Assembly (NCBI GenBank): GCA_003427395.1
Contig: BFEA01000287.1
Location: forward strand, 760,941-803,676
Source: Chara braunii
Lineage: Eukaryota; Streptophyta; Charophyceae; Charales; Characeae
Direction: 5' to 3'
DNA length: 42,736 bases
The translations under genes were made by a program, and so were the position numbers. The notes under the pieces were generated by a model. The model was not told the origin of the DNA. It saw nothing but the letters and a program-made list of their open reading frames with translations, and made no database searches. Position 1 is the stretch's first letter; the number at the start of each line of letters is the position of its first letter. Positions 1 to 10,528 of this stretch are shown one piece after another.

Positions 1-351
1 GGTGAGTGTAGTGCGAGACATACCTGGTGCTGGAAGCGTGCGACATTCGTCGCCATATGCTCGTACTTCGGAAATGCTGTTGACGTCATCTTTCGGCTTC
101 CTAGTGTAGGCTAGATAGGATCTGCCACATGTAGTCTGGGCGCCGGACGTTAGATAGGATACCAACTCTGGTTCTTCGTTGATGATGATGGGACTATTTC
201 AACATCGTCAATTATGAACTCTTGGTGTTTTTTCTTTGGTGATTCTCATGATGCATTGTTGCTGTTGGTTCGAAATCAAAACTATCTGGACTCATATGTT
301 TGATGCTATTCGATTTATAGAATTCGCTGTTACTGATCTTCCTTGCAATTA

Positions 352-404
<53 letters not shown>

Positions 405-410
405 TACTAT
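1..410. repeat. Diverged long repeat, copy A, ending in an ATT tract
   Basis: This segment shares a recognisable order of words with 1320-1757: a 'cataccTGgtg' start, 'gacgtcatc/gacgtcacc', 'tagtctgggcgc', 'agataggat', 'ggttctt', 'ttcaac..cgtc', a 'gatgatgc/tgatgcag' stretch, 'ccttgcaa', then (ATT)n. Identity is perhaps two thirds by eye. The three copies in 1-3141 have their ATT tracts at about 348-403, 1664-1757 and 3074-3140, so spacing is about 1.3-1.4 kb. No reading frame supports a protein. The copy is truncated by the window edge. Confidence 0.55.
348..403. repeat. (ATT)n microsatellite
   Basis: Nearly uninterrupted TTA/ATT trinucleotide repeat, about 18 units. It forms the 3' end of repeat copy A. 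Confidence 0.95.
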
Positions 411-835
411 TACTATCGAGTTTTAATCTTAGCTATACTATGCGACTGTCGAAGCGAAGGGTGCAAAAATGGAGGGGATGATGCATTGGGGGGGGGTAGA
501 AGAGTACAGTGGGAGAAAGAAAAGAAGAGGGGAAAACTCACAGAGAAGAAAGGCGGGTGCGAAGTGGAAAGAAGATGGCGAAGGAGTGAAGCAAGCTTGT
601 AGGTGAAAGAGGAGTGTGCATAACTTGAAGAAAAGAAGCGGATGTGTAGGAGGGGATACGATTGAAAAAGCGAAGGTGGAGTAGGCTCTTACTTATACTA
701 CGCGTTTCGAGCCGATTCCACGCGGTCGGACTGCATGAAAGTTCAATGTGCCTTCCTCTCTCTTTTGCCGCCGATTCGTCCCATTACGGTTTTGGGTAGT
801 AGTAAATAGGGGTCAGAGAATCTCGTAGTTAGTAC

Positions 836-1240
836 ATGGGAGATAGAGAGAAGGAGAGAGAAGGGAGAAGAAGAAGGGAGAGAGAGAGAGGAGAAGAGAA
901 GCAGAAGAACCAGATAGATAAACAGAGACAGACAGACAAACAAAGACAGACAAACAAAAACAGACAATCTGACAAGACAAAACCACGGATAGGAACAAAC
1001 AGACACATGCGGACAACAACAGACAAACTGACGAACCAAGACAGACTGACGGACAAAAAAACAGAGACGGATAGAAAAATAAAACAGGTACAGACAACGA
1101 CAAACAGATAGACAACGACATACAAAAACGGACATACAGGAACAAAACGAATACAAATGGACATACAGTTAAATAAACAAACCCAGACAGATGGAGATAA
1201 ACAGTCAGACAAATAGGCATGCGAAGAGAGACAGAAAGCA
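836..1240. repeat. GA-rich then ACAG/ACAAAC-rich low-complexity tract
   Basis: A GAGA-rich block (836-905) is followed by about 300 bases made of degenerate 'acagacaaac' words. A similar 'agacagacagacag/acaaacag' block occurs at 2640-2790, in the same relative position before the third ATT tract, so it is probably part of the same repeated unit. The open frames on either strand are low-complexity artefacts. Confidence 0.7.
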
Positions 1241-1319
1241 GGGTGAAGGGCATATAACCATAGCCTAGCTGCGTTGCCACGACTGGATGAGTGCGCGGTG
1301 GCATCTTTGTGCTAAGGAA

Positions 1320-1693
1320 CGAGGTTGTGAGTGATGCGAGAAACATACCTGATGTTTGAAGCATTGACCGGGATCTGCTCATACTGCATGAAGTTGTAGA
1401 CGTCACCTGTGGCGTGGTAGATAGGACAAGTAGGATCTGTCATTTGTAGTCTGGGCGCTGGGCGCCAGATAGGATGTCGACATTGGTTCTTTTGTTAATG
1501 GTGCTGAGATCGCTTCAACGTTGTCACTTGTTTATTTGGTAAAACTCGTACTGCAATTCTACTTCTGGTTTGAGGTCTTGGCTATCTGGTCTCATGTGTA
1601 TGATGCAGTTTGATTTCTGATGCTCGCTATCGTTCATTTCCTTGCAAAAAAATAGTATACTATGATTAATATTATTATTATTATTATTATTAC

Positions 1694-1724
<31 letters not shown>

Positions 1725-1757
1725 GTTTTTATTATTATTATTGTTTTTATTATTGCA
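1320..1757. repeat. Diverged long repeat, copy B, with (ATT)n end
   Basis: This is the second copy of the unit described at 1-410, with the same order of shared words and a terminal ATT tract (1664-1757) that has a few interruptions. It is preceded by the ACAG-rich block, which suggests the full unit runs from roughly 836 to 1757. Confidence 0.55.
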
Positions 1758-2120
1758 AACACACTTGCCTTCTTTCACACTTCACATGCATGTAATCAGG
1801 CAGCACAGTCAACCGGAGACAAGAGCCCACTTAGATCTCAGAGATATGGCAACAAAGGACACAATTCAGATGCATGCTCACTTCAGATAGCTATGGCTCA
1901 TCAGAGCCTGTTCAGCTCACCGTTCGTCACTGCGCCCTATTCCGCCACTCACACGCACACACACACTAAACTCTAACTGCGGCTAAGGCGGTTATGGTCG
2001 CCACTAACCTATCGCTATGGCTGAGCTCTTTCTTCTCGCCCACTTCGTTTTCAGGCAATCTGCAGACCACCTCGCACGAGTCGTTGTAGCAGCGCTTCCA
2101 CATGACTCACGCAGGGATGA

Positions 2121-2178
2121 ATGAATGACTGGGCACTACCACTTGATTTATGAATGACTGGGCACTGCCACTTGATTT
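2121..2178. repeat. 29-bp tandem duplication
   Basis: Two adjacent copies of a 29-bp unit beginning 'atgaatgactgggcact' (2121-2149 and 2150-2178) differ at one base. Confidence 0.9.
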
Positions 2179-2404
2179 ATACTTTTGCAGCTCGTTGGTT
2201 TGAACCTCTCCCATGCCCGTAGTGCACACGGTCCCATGCGGTGCCTGTTTGACTGGACTAAGTAAGACTGCGACTGGGTACCGTTGACTCAGCACAGGCG
2301 GACCTCACCACATGCCCACTTGCCTCCGGTCTGCTGCAAGCAATGTCTGAAGGGCCACTTCTGGACCTTCCGGAAATCTGCGGGTTTGACCCTTCGACAT
2401 TGTA

Positions 2405-2560
2405 ACAGCTATGACCTCGACTTTCGGGACTGTGGCTGTTGCGACCCTGACACTTCGATGCAGTTACGACCTTGGTCCTTCAGGACTGTAACACCTACGA
2501 CCTTGGCCTTTCAAAGATTGCAGCAGCTACGACCTCGACCTTTCAGAGGTCCTACACGGC
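2405..2560. repeat. Degenerate tandem repeat of about 40-50 bp
   Basis: Four degenerate copies of the pattern 'agctacgaccttg.ctttc' follow one another, at about 2406, 2462, 2495 and 2528. No protein is suggested. Confidence 0.6.
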
Positions 2561-2639
2561 TATAGACTTAACTCCTATAGAACAGACCCACGGTCCGAGA
2601 CTTGGCAGCCAAACACAGACAACCAGACGCAGGCAACCA

Positions 2640-3074
2640 CACAGACACAAAGACAGACAGACAGATGAACATACAAACGAGTGCATACAAACAGACGATG
2701 GTAGACGGACGCACAGTCAGATATGCAAACAAAATAAACAGACGGAGAACGGAGTCAGGCACGTGGTCAGATGTTCAGGCAAGCAGACAGATGCCCAAGC
2801 AAGGTAAATCCACACAAAAAGAGAGGTGGAGAGGAAAACGTACCTGGTTTCGAGGATAGTCTATAATTGCCGACATCATCATGAATTTCTCTTTTGTTAC
2901 TGGCGTCAATTGGATGCATCCTCGATTCGTAGGCTGCTTGTAAGTTGTGTACAAGGCATTGGGCATCAAGTGGGAGGAAGAACCCCGGATACATACGCGA
3001 GTGGTTGTGAGAATAGGTTATCACTGACATTCTGATTCGGAGTTGCGGTTCTCTGTTAGTGGATTGAATATGAA

Positions 3075-3141
<67 letters not shown>
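2640..3141. repeat. Diverged long repeat, copy C, with (ATT)n end
   Basis: An ACAG-rich block (2640-2790), a 'gtacctggttt' word and a terminal ATT tract (3074-3140) occur in the same order as in copies A and B. The middle is more diverged than between A and B, so this assignment is the weakest of the three. Confidence 0.4.
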
Positions 3142-3142
<1 letters not shown>

Positions 3143-3690
3143 TAATGGTTGTTTGTTTCACTATTAAAACATCATGAGATAAGCAGGGGTCAGAGAGGAA
3201 AGAGTGTGGGGCACTGGAGAGGAGAGGGACATCGTCACCGTGTGGCGGTGCCTATCTCCTCCATCCTCCTCCATTCTTGTCCTTGATTGATCCTCTCATA
3301 TGCCTAACTCTGCAACGATAAGTGTTTGATAATGATTTACACTGAGATAATCATGGTTGTTCCTATTTTAAGTTTCAGACAGTTAATTGCACAGACTTGA
3401 CATGATCGATAACAGGGCGATTGCGGGAGCTCTGCCGGAGTTCAGGAGGAACTTTGGAGGCAGGGAACCATAAGGTACGCGTCACATATTCCTTTCCCAT
3501 ATACCCTTACAGGCTACGCCCTTCTATTAGACTGCCTGTGTGATTGTATGAAATACTGTTTATGGTTTCTTCAAGATTAAAAGTATCGAAAGCAAAAGGA
3601 CTATACGATTGACATAAGAATCCTGCCTGATGGAAGAAAGGTACTTAAGAGAACCGAAAAGGAACCTAGTCTGCTTGGTTCTGAAACATA
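3142..3690. other. Unassigned intergenic stretch
   Basis: I see no supported ORF, RNA gene or repeat boundary here. It runs from the third ATT tract to the first hairpin of the array that follows. Confidence 0.5.
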
Positions 3691-3898
3691 AGGCAGTGTG
3701 ATGGAAACTCTCGTAGGGTCGTCACATTGTTTGTATGAGTCTACTAAACTGGATGATGGGGTGCTCGCCGTGCGAAGTTACATTGCCATTCATCTGACTA
3801 AGGAAACAAATTGATGAAATGTCTGTTTGATTGCGGCGTTGGTGACGAGAGGCTGCTGTGCAGTCCTCTCATTACATTACAGGCTAGGTCTAGGAAGT

Positions 3899-4250
3899 AA
3901 TCCGGTGCTTCCGTGAAATACATTCCTTCAGTATAACAAAAACCAATTTGATCCGGTACTTCTGTGAAGTACACTTCTTCAAACTTAACAAAAGTCATTT
4001 GATCCGGTACTTCCGTGAAGTACACTTCTTCAAACTTAACAAAAGTCATTTGATCGATACTTCCGTGAAGTACACGCCTTCATTCGTTAACAAAAACTCA
4101 TTGATCCGGTACTCCCGTGGGGTATATTTCTTCAACTTAACAACAGCCAGTTGATCCGGTACTCCCATCGGTTACACTTCTTCAAACGTAACTGAGCAAA
4201 GTTAATCCGGTACTCTCGTAGGGTACACATCTTCAAAGACTAACAGAGAC
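3899..4250. repeat. 51-bp tandem repeat carrying the hairpin tip
   Basis: About seven units of 'ttgatccggtacttccgtg...cttcaaacttaacaaaagtca', with a period near 51 bp. Units at about 3950, 4001 and 4052 are close copies. Later ones at 4102, 4152 and 4203 keep the stem pairing (GGTAC/GTAC) while the tip changes from TTCCGTGAA to TCCCGTGGG to TCTCGTAGG. Because 51 is divisible by three, a minus-strand frame stays open through it, but nothing else supports coding. Confidence 0.8.
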
Positions 4251-4473
4251 AAAAAGATAGCAGGAGGCTTCCGTGAAGCTCTCCTATCACTAATCGAACC
4301 AGACTGGGGAAGGATTCGAGTATTCCCGGGTGAGTGTACGAACTCCTAAGGCTGGGTCGATCTGTCCAACTTCCCGTGGGAGTCAACATGCCTTTTGCTC
4401 ACTTACAACACATAGGTCAGATTGGTGAATTGTCAGGACAACTCAATTAAGAGTTGTTTTTGATCTCCCATGC

Positions 4474-4527
4474 ATCAAACTGGTGGTAGGATGGCTCCCG
4501 GGTGGGTTATCCTAACATTTGTTTGAT
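4474..4527. other. Long hairpin, ATCAAAC outer arms and TAGGAT inner arms
   Basis: The outer arms ATCAAAC (4474-4480) and GTTTGAT (4521-4527) are perfect complements. The inner arms TAGGAT (4487-4492) and ATCCTA (4509-4514) are perfect as well. Between the arm blocks most non-identities are G-U compatible. The tip is CTCCCGGGTGGG. Confidence 0.75.
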
Positions 4528-4562
4528 TTGGAGGTCAACTAACGGAAGGAAAAAGTAAGGCG

Positions 4563-4627
4563 ATTATGTTTGAACAAGTGAAGGGATACTCCCGGGTGAG
4601 TAACCTTACGACTTGTTCAGATATGAC
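4563..4627. other. Long hairpin, TGAACAAGT arms with wobble extension
   Basis: TGAACAAGT (4571-4579) pairs perfectly with ACTTGTTCA (4611-4619). Inside lies AAGG..TA-CTC / GAG-TA..CCTT around the CCGGGT tip. Outside, the stem extends by about eight positions in which most mismatches are U-G wobbles rather than random, as expected if an RNA fold is maintained, or if an old inverted repeat has decayed by transitions. Confidence 0.75.
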
Positions 4628-4778
4628 TAATGGACGATACAAATAAGTACCAAAGCTGGACATGGGAGGCTTCCGTGAGGTCATCCTAATGCTTGCTTAA
4701 CTCAATCCTTACGGGTCTAACAAGATACTCTAGCAAAGGGAGGATCTGGAGTTTGCATGAATCTGCTAACATAACCCT

Positions 4779-4857
4779 AGCTCGTCTAACTTTGAGATAG
4801 TAGTAGGGTGGTTCCCGTAGGGTCATACTATTACACTTTCGAGGGAAAGACCGAGCT
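4779..4857. other. Long hairpin, AGCTCG outer arms
   Basis: AGCTCGTCT (4779-4787) pairs with AGACCGAGCT (4848-4857) with one bulged base. The inner arms AGTAGGGTG and TCATACTAT pair with several G-U. The tip is GTTCCCGTAGGG. It is followed directly by another hairpin (about 4862-4910) with tip CTTCCGTGAAG. Confidence 0.65.
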
Positions 4858-5399
4858 TTGATCAAAGAGTTATAGGAGGCTTCCGTGAAGACTGTCTATT
4901 ACTAGCTTTAATTCTGTATTGACACTTGGATCTAGAATGTCCTCTGAGTATAGGGCCAAGTGTTGAAACGATTCAACATAGGCCTCCTAACTATCTGCTT
5001 AACTAATAAAAGGATACTCCCGGGTGAGTTATCCTGTCACTTGCACTATACTGCATAAACTGTTTGATTGCGTGAAAACTGCATGAATTTTGAAGAGTGA
5101 CTGAGTGCTCCCGTTGGGGCGACTCGACTACTCTTCTGACTAACAGATTGTTTGAAATTGGTCAAATAGTGGAAGATTCCCGGGTTTATCAGCCCACTAC
5201 TTGCGTATGTCAGGACAAGAAAAAGAGAAAGGAAAAGGAGTGTTCCATCGGGAGCGACTCCCAAAGGTTCCTTAAAAGAAACGTGAAAAAAAAACGAATA
5301 CTGCAGGGAAAAGGATTAGACAAGAAGAAGTTCCGCGTAACCTCAGTTCATTAATAGGTACCTGGGGGAGAAACCACCGAACGGCATGAGTAGATCTCA

Positions 5400-6420
5400 G
5401 TTAGATTACGTCGTAAGCACTAAAGGGTGTGCTTATCTGCAAGAGAGAAACTGCTAGTACTGAGAGTAAGGGGAAATATGAGTTTCCCTGGGGCAACTTG
5501 AGACATAGACAAAAAAACTCCTTGAAATAAAAGGAGGAGGAGTGACAGACGACTCAAGGTAAATAGAAGCTAGGGGTTAGACTTTGGGATGTTCATCCCA
5601 CAGCTCACAAACCAGAACTAAGGACTTGACCCTTAGATATCATTATGTCCGAATCAAGTGGGGATGTTGAATCCTTGTTGATCTGTGTGTGTGACACAGG
5701 TCTTTGCTTTGGTCTACTGCAATTGAAGGAGAAGTCCTATATAAAGGACTCAATTTTCTGTTATCACTCGATAACAGGTCGGTCGTTGCCAATTCAACGC
5801 TTTCCACGTTGACTTGATACCTACATCTAAAATCAAACCCTGTGGTCAGTAAAACTGTCACCTGTGGTCATCGCCTAAATGGTCCTGGTCACTCTCAAGG
5901 GTCCTTTGAATAAGTGTAAGGGGGCTGGGCTTGCATCTCAGGAAAGATAGAGATGTCATGCATGGTTTGGGGAGTGAGGGACAATGTTAATGGTTGATGG
6001 TTGACGTCGTTAGTGCATGGCATCTGAATTGTCTTTGCATTATGTTGTGCAGGTCTGTTTTGTTCGTGAGTTTGGGATTGAAATGGACCTAATCTGTTGA
6101 AGAGTTCTGAACACTGAGCACTTGTGAAAGTGGGAAGGGATCCTAGTGGTAATACCTCGATATTCATAAACAGTCTTATATAACTCCTACGATATCTGAT
6201 GATCAGTCATACGTTGAGTAGAGTAGAATATCCTTTGGTAGTGACAAGGTTTTGTCTTTGATACTTTGAACATAGTGGTTTGAAGGAGAACGTGGCTTTG
6301 GAACAGAAGCGGGAATAGACGACCGTCTAAAAGTTTGACCTGAATATCAGACGGGCCAGTCCTAGGCGTTTTACCGCGCGTACCCCATATTATGTTACAG
6401 CGATCGAGCAAACGCCCTCG
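5400..6420. other. Further hairpins without the shared tip; no gene
   Basis: Perfect stems include 5414-5435 (TAAGCAC/GTGCTTA), 5470-5489 (GGGAAA/TTTCCC), 5585-5600 (TGGGATG/CATCCCA), 5683-5699 (CTGTGT/ACACAG), 5734-5749 (GTCC/GGAC inside AATTGA/TCAATT arms), 5758-5777 (CTGTTATC/GATAACAG), 5794-5812 (TCAACG/CGTTGA), 6323-6354 (CCGTCT/AGACGG) and 6365-6416 (GGCGTTT/AAACGCC). Short ORFs here have no recognisable content. Confidence 0.6.
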
Positions 6421-6530
6421 GCCGACCTACCTGTACTCAGGCATGTAAAAACCTTCGCACGTGTGCCGGTAGCTCAGCAGGGATACGCCTACCTGAGGGT
6501 GGAAACAGCCCCTCGGGTAGAGGTAAGTTG

Positions 6531-6573
6531 TACCTCGCGACGTCCGACCTGTCGCAGGGCGTCGTGAGAGGTA
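6531..6573. other. Three-tier hairpin
   Basis: TACCTC (6531-6536) pairs with GAGGTA (6568-6573), CGACG (6538-6542) with CGTCG (6560-6564), and CCTG (6548-6551) with CAGG (6555-6558) around a TCG loop. A neighbouring stem lies at about 6489-6521 (CTACC..GAGGG / CCCTC..GGTAG). Confidence 0.75.
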
Positions 6574-6692
6574 TAGCACGCACGCACGGTTGGAGTGGTG
6601 ACTGGTTCTTATTAGACAAAACATCCTGCGTGACACGACCGTGAGGTTCAGCGCTGCCCAGCGGGTTGTGGGACCGCCGCGCGAGACAGGTG

Positions 6693-6934
6693 GCGCCGTT
6701 GCCGGGAGGCTTGCTTTCCAACCGAGGTCCTTAGTGAACGGACTAGGGTATGGTGAAATGATGATCACGACAAAACGACAACCTCTGGTTTAATGGATAG
6801 CGTGACTATCACGAGAAACGCAAGTCGTCCACCGGCAACAGATTGATGCATTGTCGGGGACTTTCGGTTGCCTGCCAAGGTCCTTGTGAACGGACCTGGG
6901 TCTGGTTAAATTGAAGCCCTAGCAAAACGACAAA
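6693..6934. repeat. Diverged direct repeat pair of about 85 bp
   Basis: 6693-6780 and 6849-6934 share 'ggtcctt.gtgaacgga', a 'gggt.tggt' word and the same ending 'caaaacgaca'. Each contains a small stem; in the second, AGGTCC/GGACCT is perfect around TTGTGAAC. Confidence 0.7.
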
Positions 6935-9900
6935 ACAAAAGATATGGTAGTATACGATTTCTATTTCGAAGGTAAGAGGACTACTAAGGTTAATTGTCGT
7001 TTATTGATATGAACATTTGTCTAGGGTAGTTTTCATGAGATAAGACAAGTACAAGTTGTAAGTATATAGCCGGTTAGTCTGCCTTTTATCATTTTCCCAA
7101 TGCAATAATTACTCCTGTATCTGATTAAGGTGACATATAGGATAGCGATCAGAGATTGCAGATTCTTTTAAAAGCAAGTCAATAAGGGTAGCAAGATGAC
7201 TCATCAAGTATGTCTGAAAGGTGTTTTTATTACGGTATTCTCCTCTACTTGTAATGCCTTTTCACCCCTATGACAACCTCGCATACTTCTGAAACCTTCA
7301 TTCTTTCGTAGAGATACACGTCCTTATACATAAAACATTAGATAGATCAACACTCTAGGTGTCTCATCCCTTCAATCATACCGCGTGGGGCAGGAGTTGA
7401 AAGGGGAAAAGGCAGTCGGCAGGGAAAGGCCGCAGAGAGACCTATTAATTTAACAAGGGAAAGAGAGGAGCAAGAGGGAGAAGATGAGGAAGAGGAAAAA
7501 TGGGAGAGAATTGAGATTGAGGTGACATCAGGAAGATCTATGAGAGCGAACGCCATCTCCTGAGAAGACGGCATACTACTCTTATAAATACAAACAGCGT
7601 TACAGCTCCTCGCCGCCACACTTTGAGTCACTTTCTCGTACTTATCCTTCCCTTTCTCCTTCTAGGGCACGACGAGTTCGACAGTTGACTGTCCTTCCTC
7701 AGCCACCTCGACCGGCTCTTCAGTCGCCGCCGCATGTGCCCGACCCTCCCGTAGTGTCTCGGGCTGTGCTAACGGATCGTAGATTATGTATTACCCTGAC
7801 ACTGTTTTTCCTATGTCAGATTGAATTATGCAGGCTAATCTCATACTCGTTGTACAGAGGGATCATTTAAGGGTGTGATCCTACCAACGTGATGCAAGAT
7901 CAATGTTGGTGATAGCTTAAGTTTTGTCAGGGTCGTCAGGCAAAAACACCCTTAAAAGGAGAGTATATCCGGATGACTTAATACTTCTCTCCTTGTCAAT
8001 AACGGTACTCATAATGGAGGGGATATCTGTCTAGGAAGAGAGAAAAGAGGGTGGTAGAAGTTACTGGCACCTTCTCAAGGATAACCTATCTAAGTAAGCG
8101 TAGGGTGAACTTTGTAAATTTGTATTCTGAGCAGGCGTATTTTTCCCTCAGCCTAAGACTACAGATCTTGAGTACGGTCAGTAAGGCAGTAAGGAGTTTG
8201 ACAATGCTGTTAAATCATTTCTTTTGTGTTTTACTTGGTGACAAAATTCAGGTAAAAGATTATCTACTATTGGAATTCACCTAGTTCGACACCATCAACC
8301 TGAACATATTCATTTGAATCTAAGCGCTTAATTTCTTCCGTTTAAGGTCATTCAGTTGAGTTATCTATATAAATTTATCCATTCGCGCCAGTTTATTCAA
8401 GTAAGACCTATAAGTCTATCTATCTGATGCATTTTTATTCATGATTCCTCGTTTGAGTTACTCATCTAATGCTTCAATTCGTCCTTATGAGTTAACTACA
8501 TATGATTATTCGTTTATATTTATCCACTATAACCTACGGTCGGATTGCTCTCCTTGCAAAGAATAGAAGTGCTACGCAAAATCCACATTCGACGCGAGAT
8601 CGAAGGTAAATGGAGTGGCTGACCTCTTGGGAGAAGAGATTCTCTGGAGAGGTAGTACATGCGTGGCATCTACTCTTGAGGGAGTTGCAGTTCTAAGTTA
8701 TCATTTCCTTGAAAGATGGTTTGAAGGAGCTATAAATTCGTCTTCAGAAGTAGTAGTGAGACCCACGCCGGAACTATGTTCCTGGTCCATAGTGGGGTGT
8801 TGTCACCTAACCCTTTGAGGAGAGGTGACTGCATTACTATTAAGAAGGAGGAAAGTATTTGATCCTTGTTGGACTATGGTCTGTGAGGGAGGCAACTGCT
8901 ACCTGCCGCAAGGAAGTAGGGGGTGATGCCCCAACTATCTTTGCGTCAAGTGGGTTCATCTGCACGATTATGGGATATGAGTCCTGGAACGTGTATGGTG
9001 AGGTTGTCGACTTTTTGACAAATGTTTGCAAGGAATGAATATTGGAATCGGTGGGTGAAGCAGTGAGGCTAGATCCTTAAGCGGGGCTCGAGAGTCTAAG
9101 ATGTTAACCCTTCTAAGGGATTGCACTGCCCCTTGACACAATATACTCCTTTCAAAGCCCAGGGAGTAGAATGTAGTACTCTCATTATTTTCGCATCTAA
9201 AAACATTTATCATTGGGGAACTTATTGTCCACAGCATAACTATTGTCTATCATAACAGTTACCATAAGTTTCTCGTCATCACTATGTATGCGTATGTCAG
9301 TTAAATTTGTCTCTATGCTCGTTAATACTATTTCCTTACTCAACTCTTAAAATTATTGATTATTGTTATCACTATGGCAGTACGTCTGACATTCAATATT
9401 CAAAAATCACAAATGCATTATTATCGCAGTATGTTATCATCTGCTTTTGAGTGGTCTTAGACGTTGGAAATGAGCAATGTTAGTGGGGTATGATTTGACG
9501 ATTACCTTTCGGGAGGGGTATTGTGAAAAGAAGGGATTCTGGATAATGATGAAAGAAGTTTGATGGACGTTTGTGAGCAGAACCTAGAAGTGGCTCAAGA
9601 AGGTCAGAAAGTCGTATGCTAGGGAAGACCCCAGCGTAGCCTTGCCTATTGAAAAAAAGGATAGGTTGGAGTTGTCCTTGTCAAGTTTAGTTAGGGAGGA
9701 TAAATATATCGGTTCCTGGTGAGATACGTCTTTAAATAAGGGTATCCTTATTTTGGAATGAGTCTGGCTTCAACAATGATGAGGATAGTGCAATGACCTT
9801 GTACTCCTCGTCATCTTTTTGGATTACTTTCGGTATCGAGTTGACATTGAAACGTGAGAACTAGCTCACGAGATTATTATGACTAACTGAAGTGGTTGTT

Positions 9901-10480
9901 GCAAAGTGGGTAAAAGAAATGTGTCAGAAAATAGATGAGTCGGTATCCGTTGTTAATGAGGTCAGGGGTGCAAATAAGTTTGTGTTCCCCTCCTCCCTGT
10001 TGCGAGTCATCCTACCTGAGTTCTTTGTGGAATAATATTTTAATTGACAAGAGAAAATAAAGGCAGTAGCGAAGACCGTGATGGAAAGAGGATGAGGACA
10101 CAAGCGCTATATGAGCGAAATAGTATACCTAGAAATAAGGTTCGTGCTCCTCAACCGAAAGCTTCAGAGTACGACTTATATTGTTAGCACCTACACTGAT
10201 TCTCATAACCTAGGCGAAAAATTTAATAGTTCAATGAGCTTCGAATAAAGGTAGGCGGGCAGTGAATGTTATTACTTTCATCAATTCATGGGCACAACTT
10301 ATAATCTTAAGTTAGGTGTTTTTTCACATTTGCTTACATAATTCATGAAACCTCTTTACTGCTCCGCCAGGTGGCTGTTTGAAAGATTATGCGTTCGTAT
10401 ATTGCCAGTATTAGGTTGCCTTTAGATTTGTTAAGATAGGAAAGGAGAATGCTTATTAAGAACAATCTCCAGCTTACAAC
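6935..10480. other. Gene-free AT-richer stretch with scattered hairpins
   Basis: No ORF in this 3.5 kb has a recognisable product. Clear stems include 7956-7994 (AAGGAGAG/CTCTCCTT, perfect 8 bp), 8623-8652, 8770-8782 (GGAAC/GTTCC), 8802-8829 (GTCACCT/AGGTGAC) and 9853-9870 (CGTGAG/CTCACG). They lack the CTCCCG tip. The stretch may be a continuation of the same kind of DNA as 3.7-6.9 kb, but hairpin density falls to the right. Confidence 0.5.
8623..8652. other. Symmetric two-tier hairpin
   Basis: CCTCT-tgg-GAGAA-gaga-TTCTC-tgg-AGAGG: two perfect 5-bp stems separated by matching three-base internal loops. Confidence 0.75.
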
Positions 10481-10528
10481 TTGACGCTTTGTCGCTTGCT
10501 GTACTTGTACAGATCCGCAGCGGTGATA

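Larger units (their letters stand above)
3696..5273. other. Array of about 20 hairpins with a shared tip and different stems
   Basis: The recurring tip is CTTCCGTGAAG, CTCCCGGGTGAG, CTCCCGTGGGG or CTCTCGTAGGG. Each is flanked by arms that pair with each other but differ from hairpin to hairpin. Examples: 4007-4023 (GTACTTC/GAAGTAC); 4262-4285 (AGGAG..CTTC/GAAG..CTCCT); 4293-4361 (outer ATCGA..CCAG); 4474-4527; 4563-4627; 4779-4857; 5011-5035 (AGGATA/TATCCT); 5092-5136 (GAAGAGT/ACTCTTC); 5163-5203 (TAGTGG/CCACTA); 5229-5273 (AAGGAA/TTCCTT). Tipless perfect stems lie between them: 4439-4456, 4922-4963 and 4961-4978. No ORF is credible. The pattern suggests a structured RNA or a hairpin-forming repeat family. 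Function is unknown. Confidence 0.65.

Noticed and set aside
743-1406. Cys/Val/Ser-rich minus-strand ORFs
   Set aside because: Antisense of the ACAG-rich repeat; three frames are open at once because of composition.
3798-4049. ORF with repeated 17-residue unit
   Set aside because: The 51-bp tandem repeat is a multiple of three, so the frame stays open passively; the nucleotide-level hairpin explains the conservation better.
3696-5273. CRISPR-like array (repeats with variable spacers)
   Set aside because: The window is eukaryotic, spacing is irregular, the shared core is only about 11 bases, and the variable parts pair with each other across each core, which spacers do not do.
6470-6560. Possible tRNA gene: 'tagctcagcagg' resembles an A box
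   Set aside because: No acceptor-stem pairing and no GGTTCGAnnCC-type B box at the right distance; the stems present do not form a cloverleaf.
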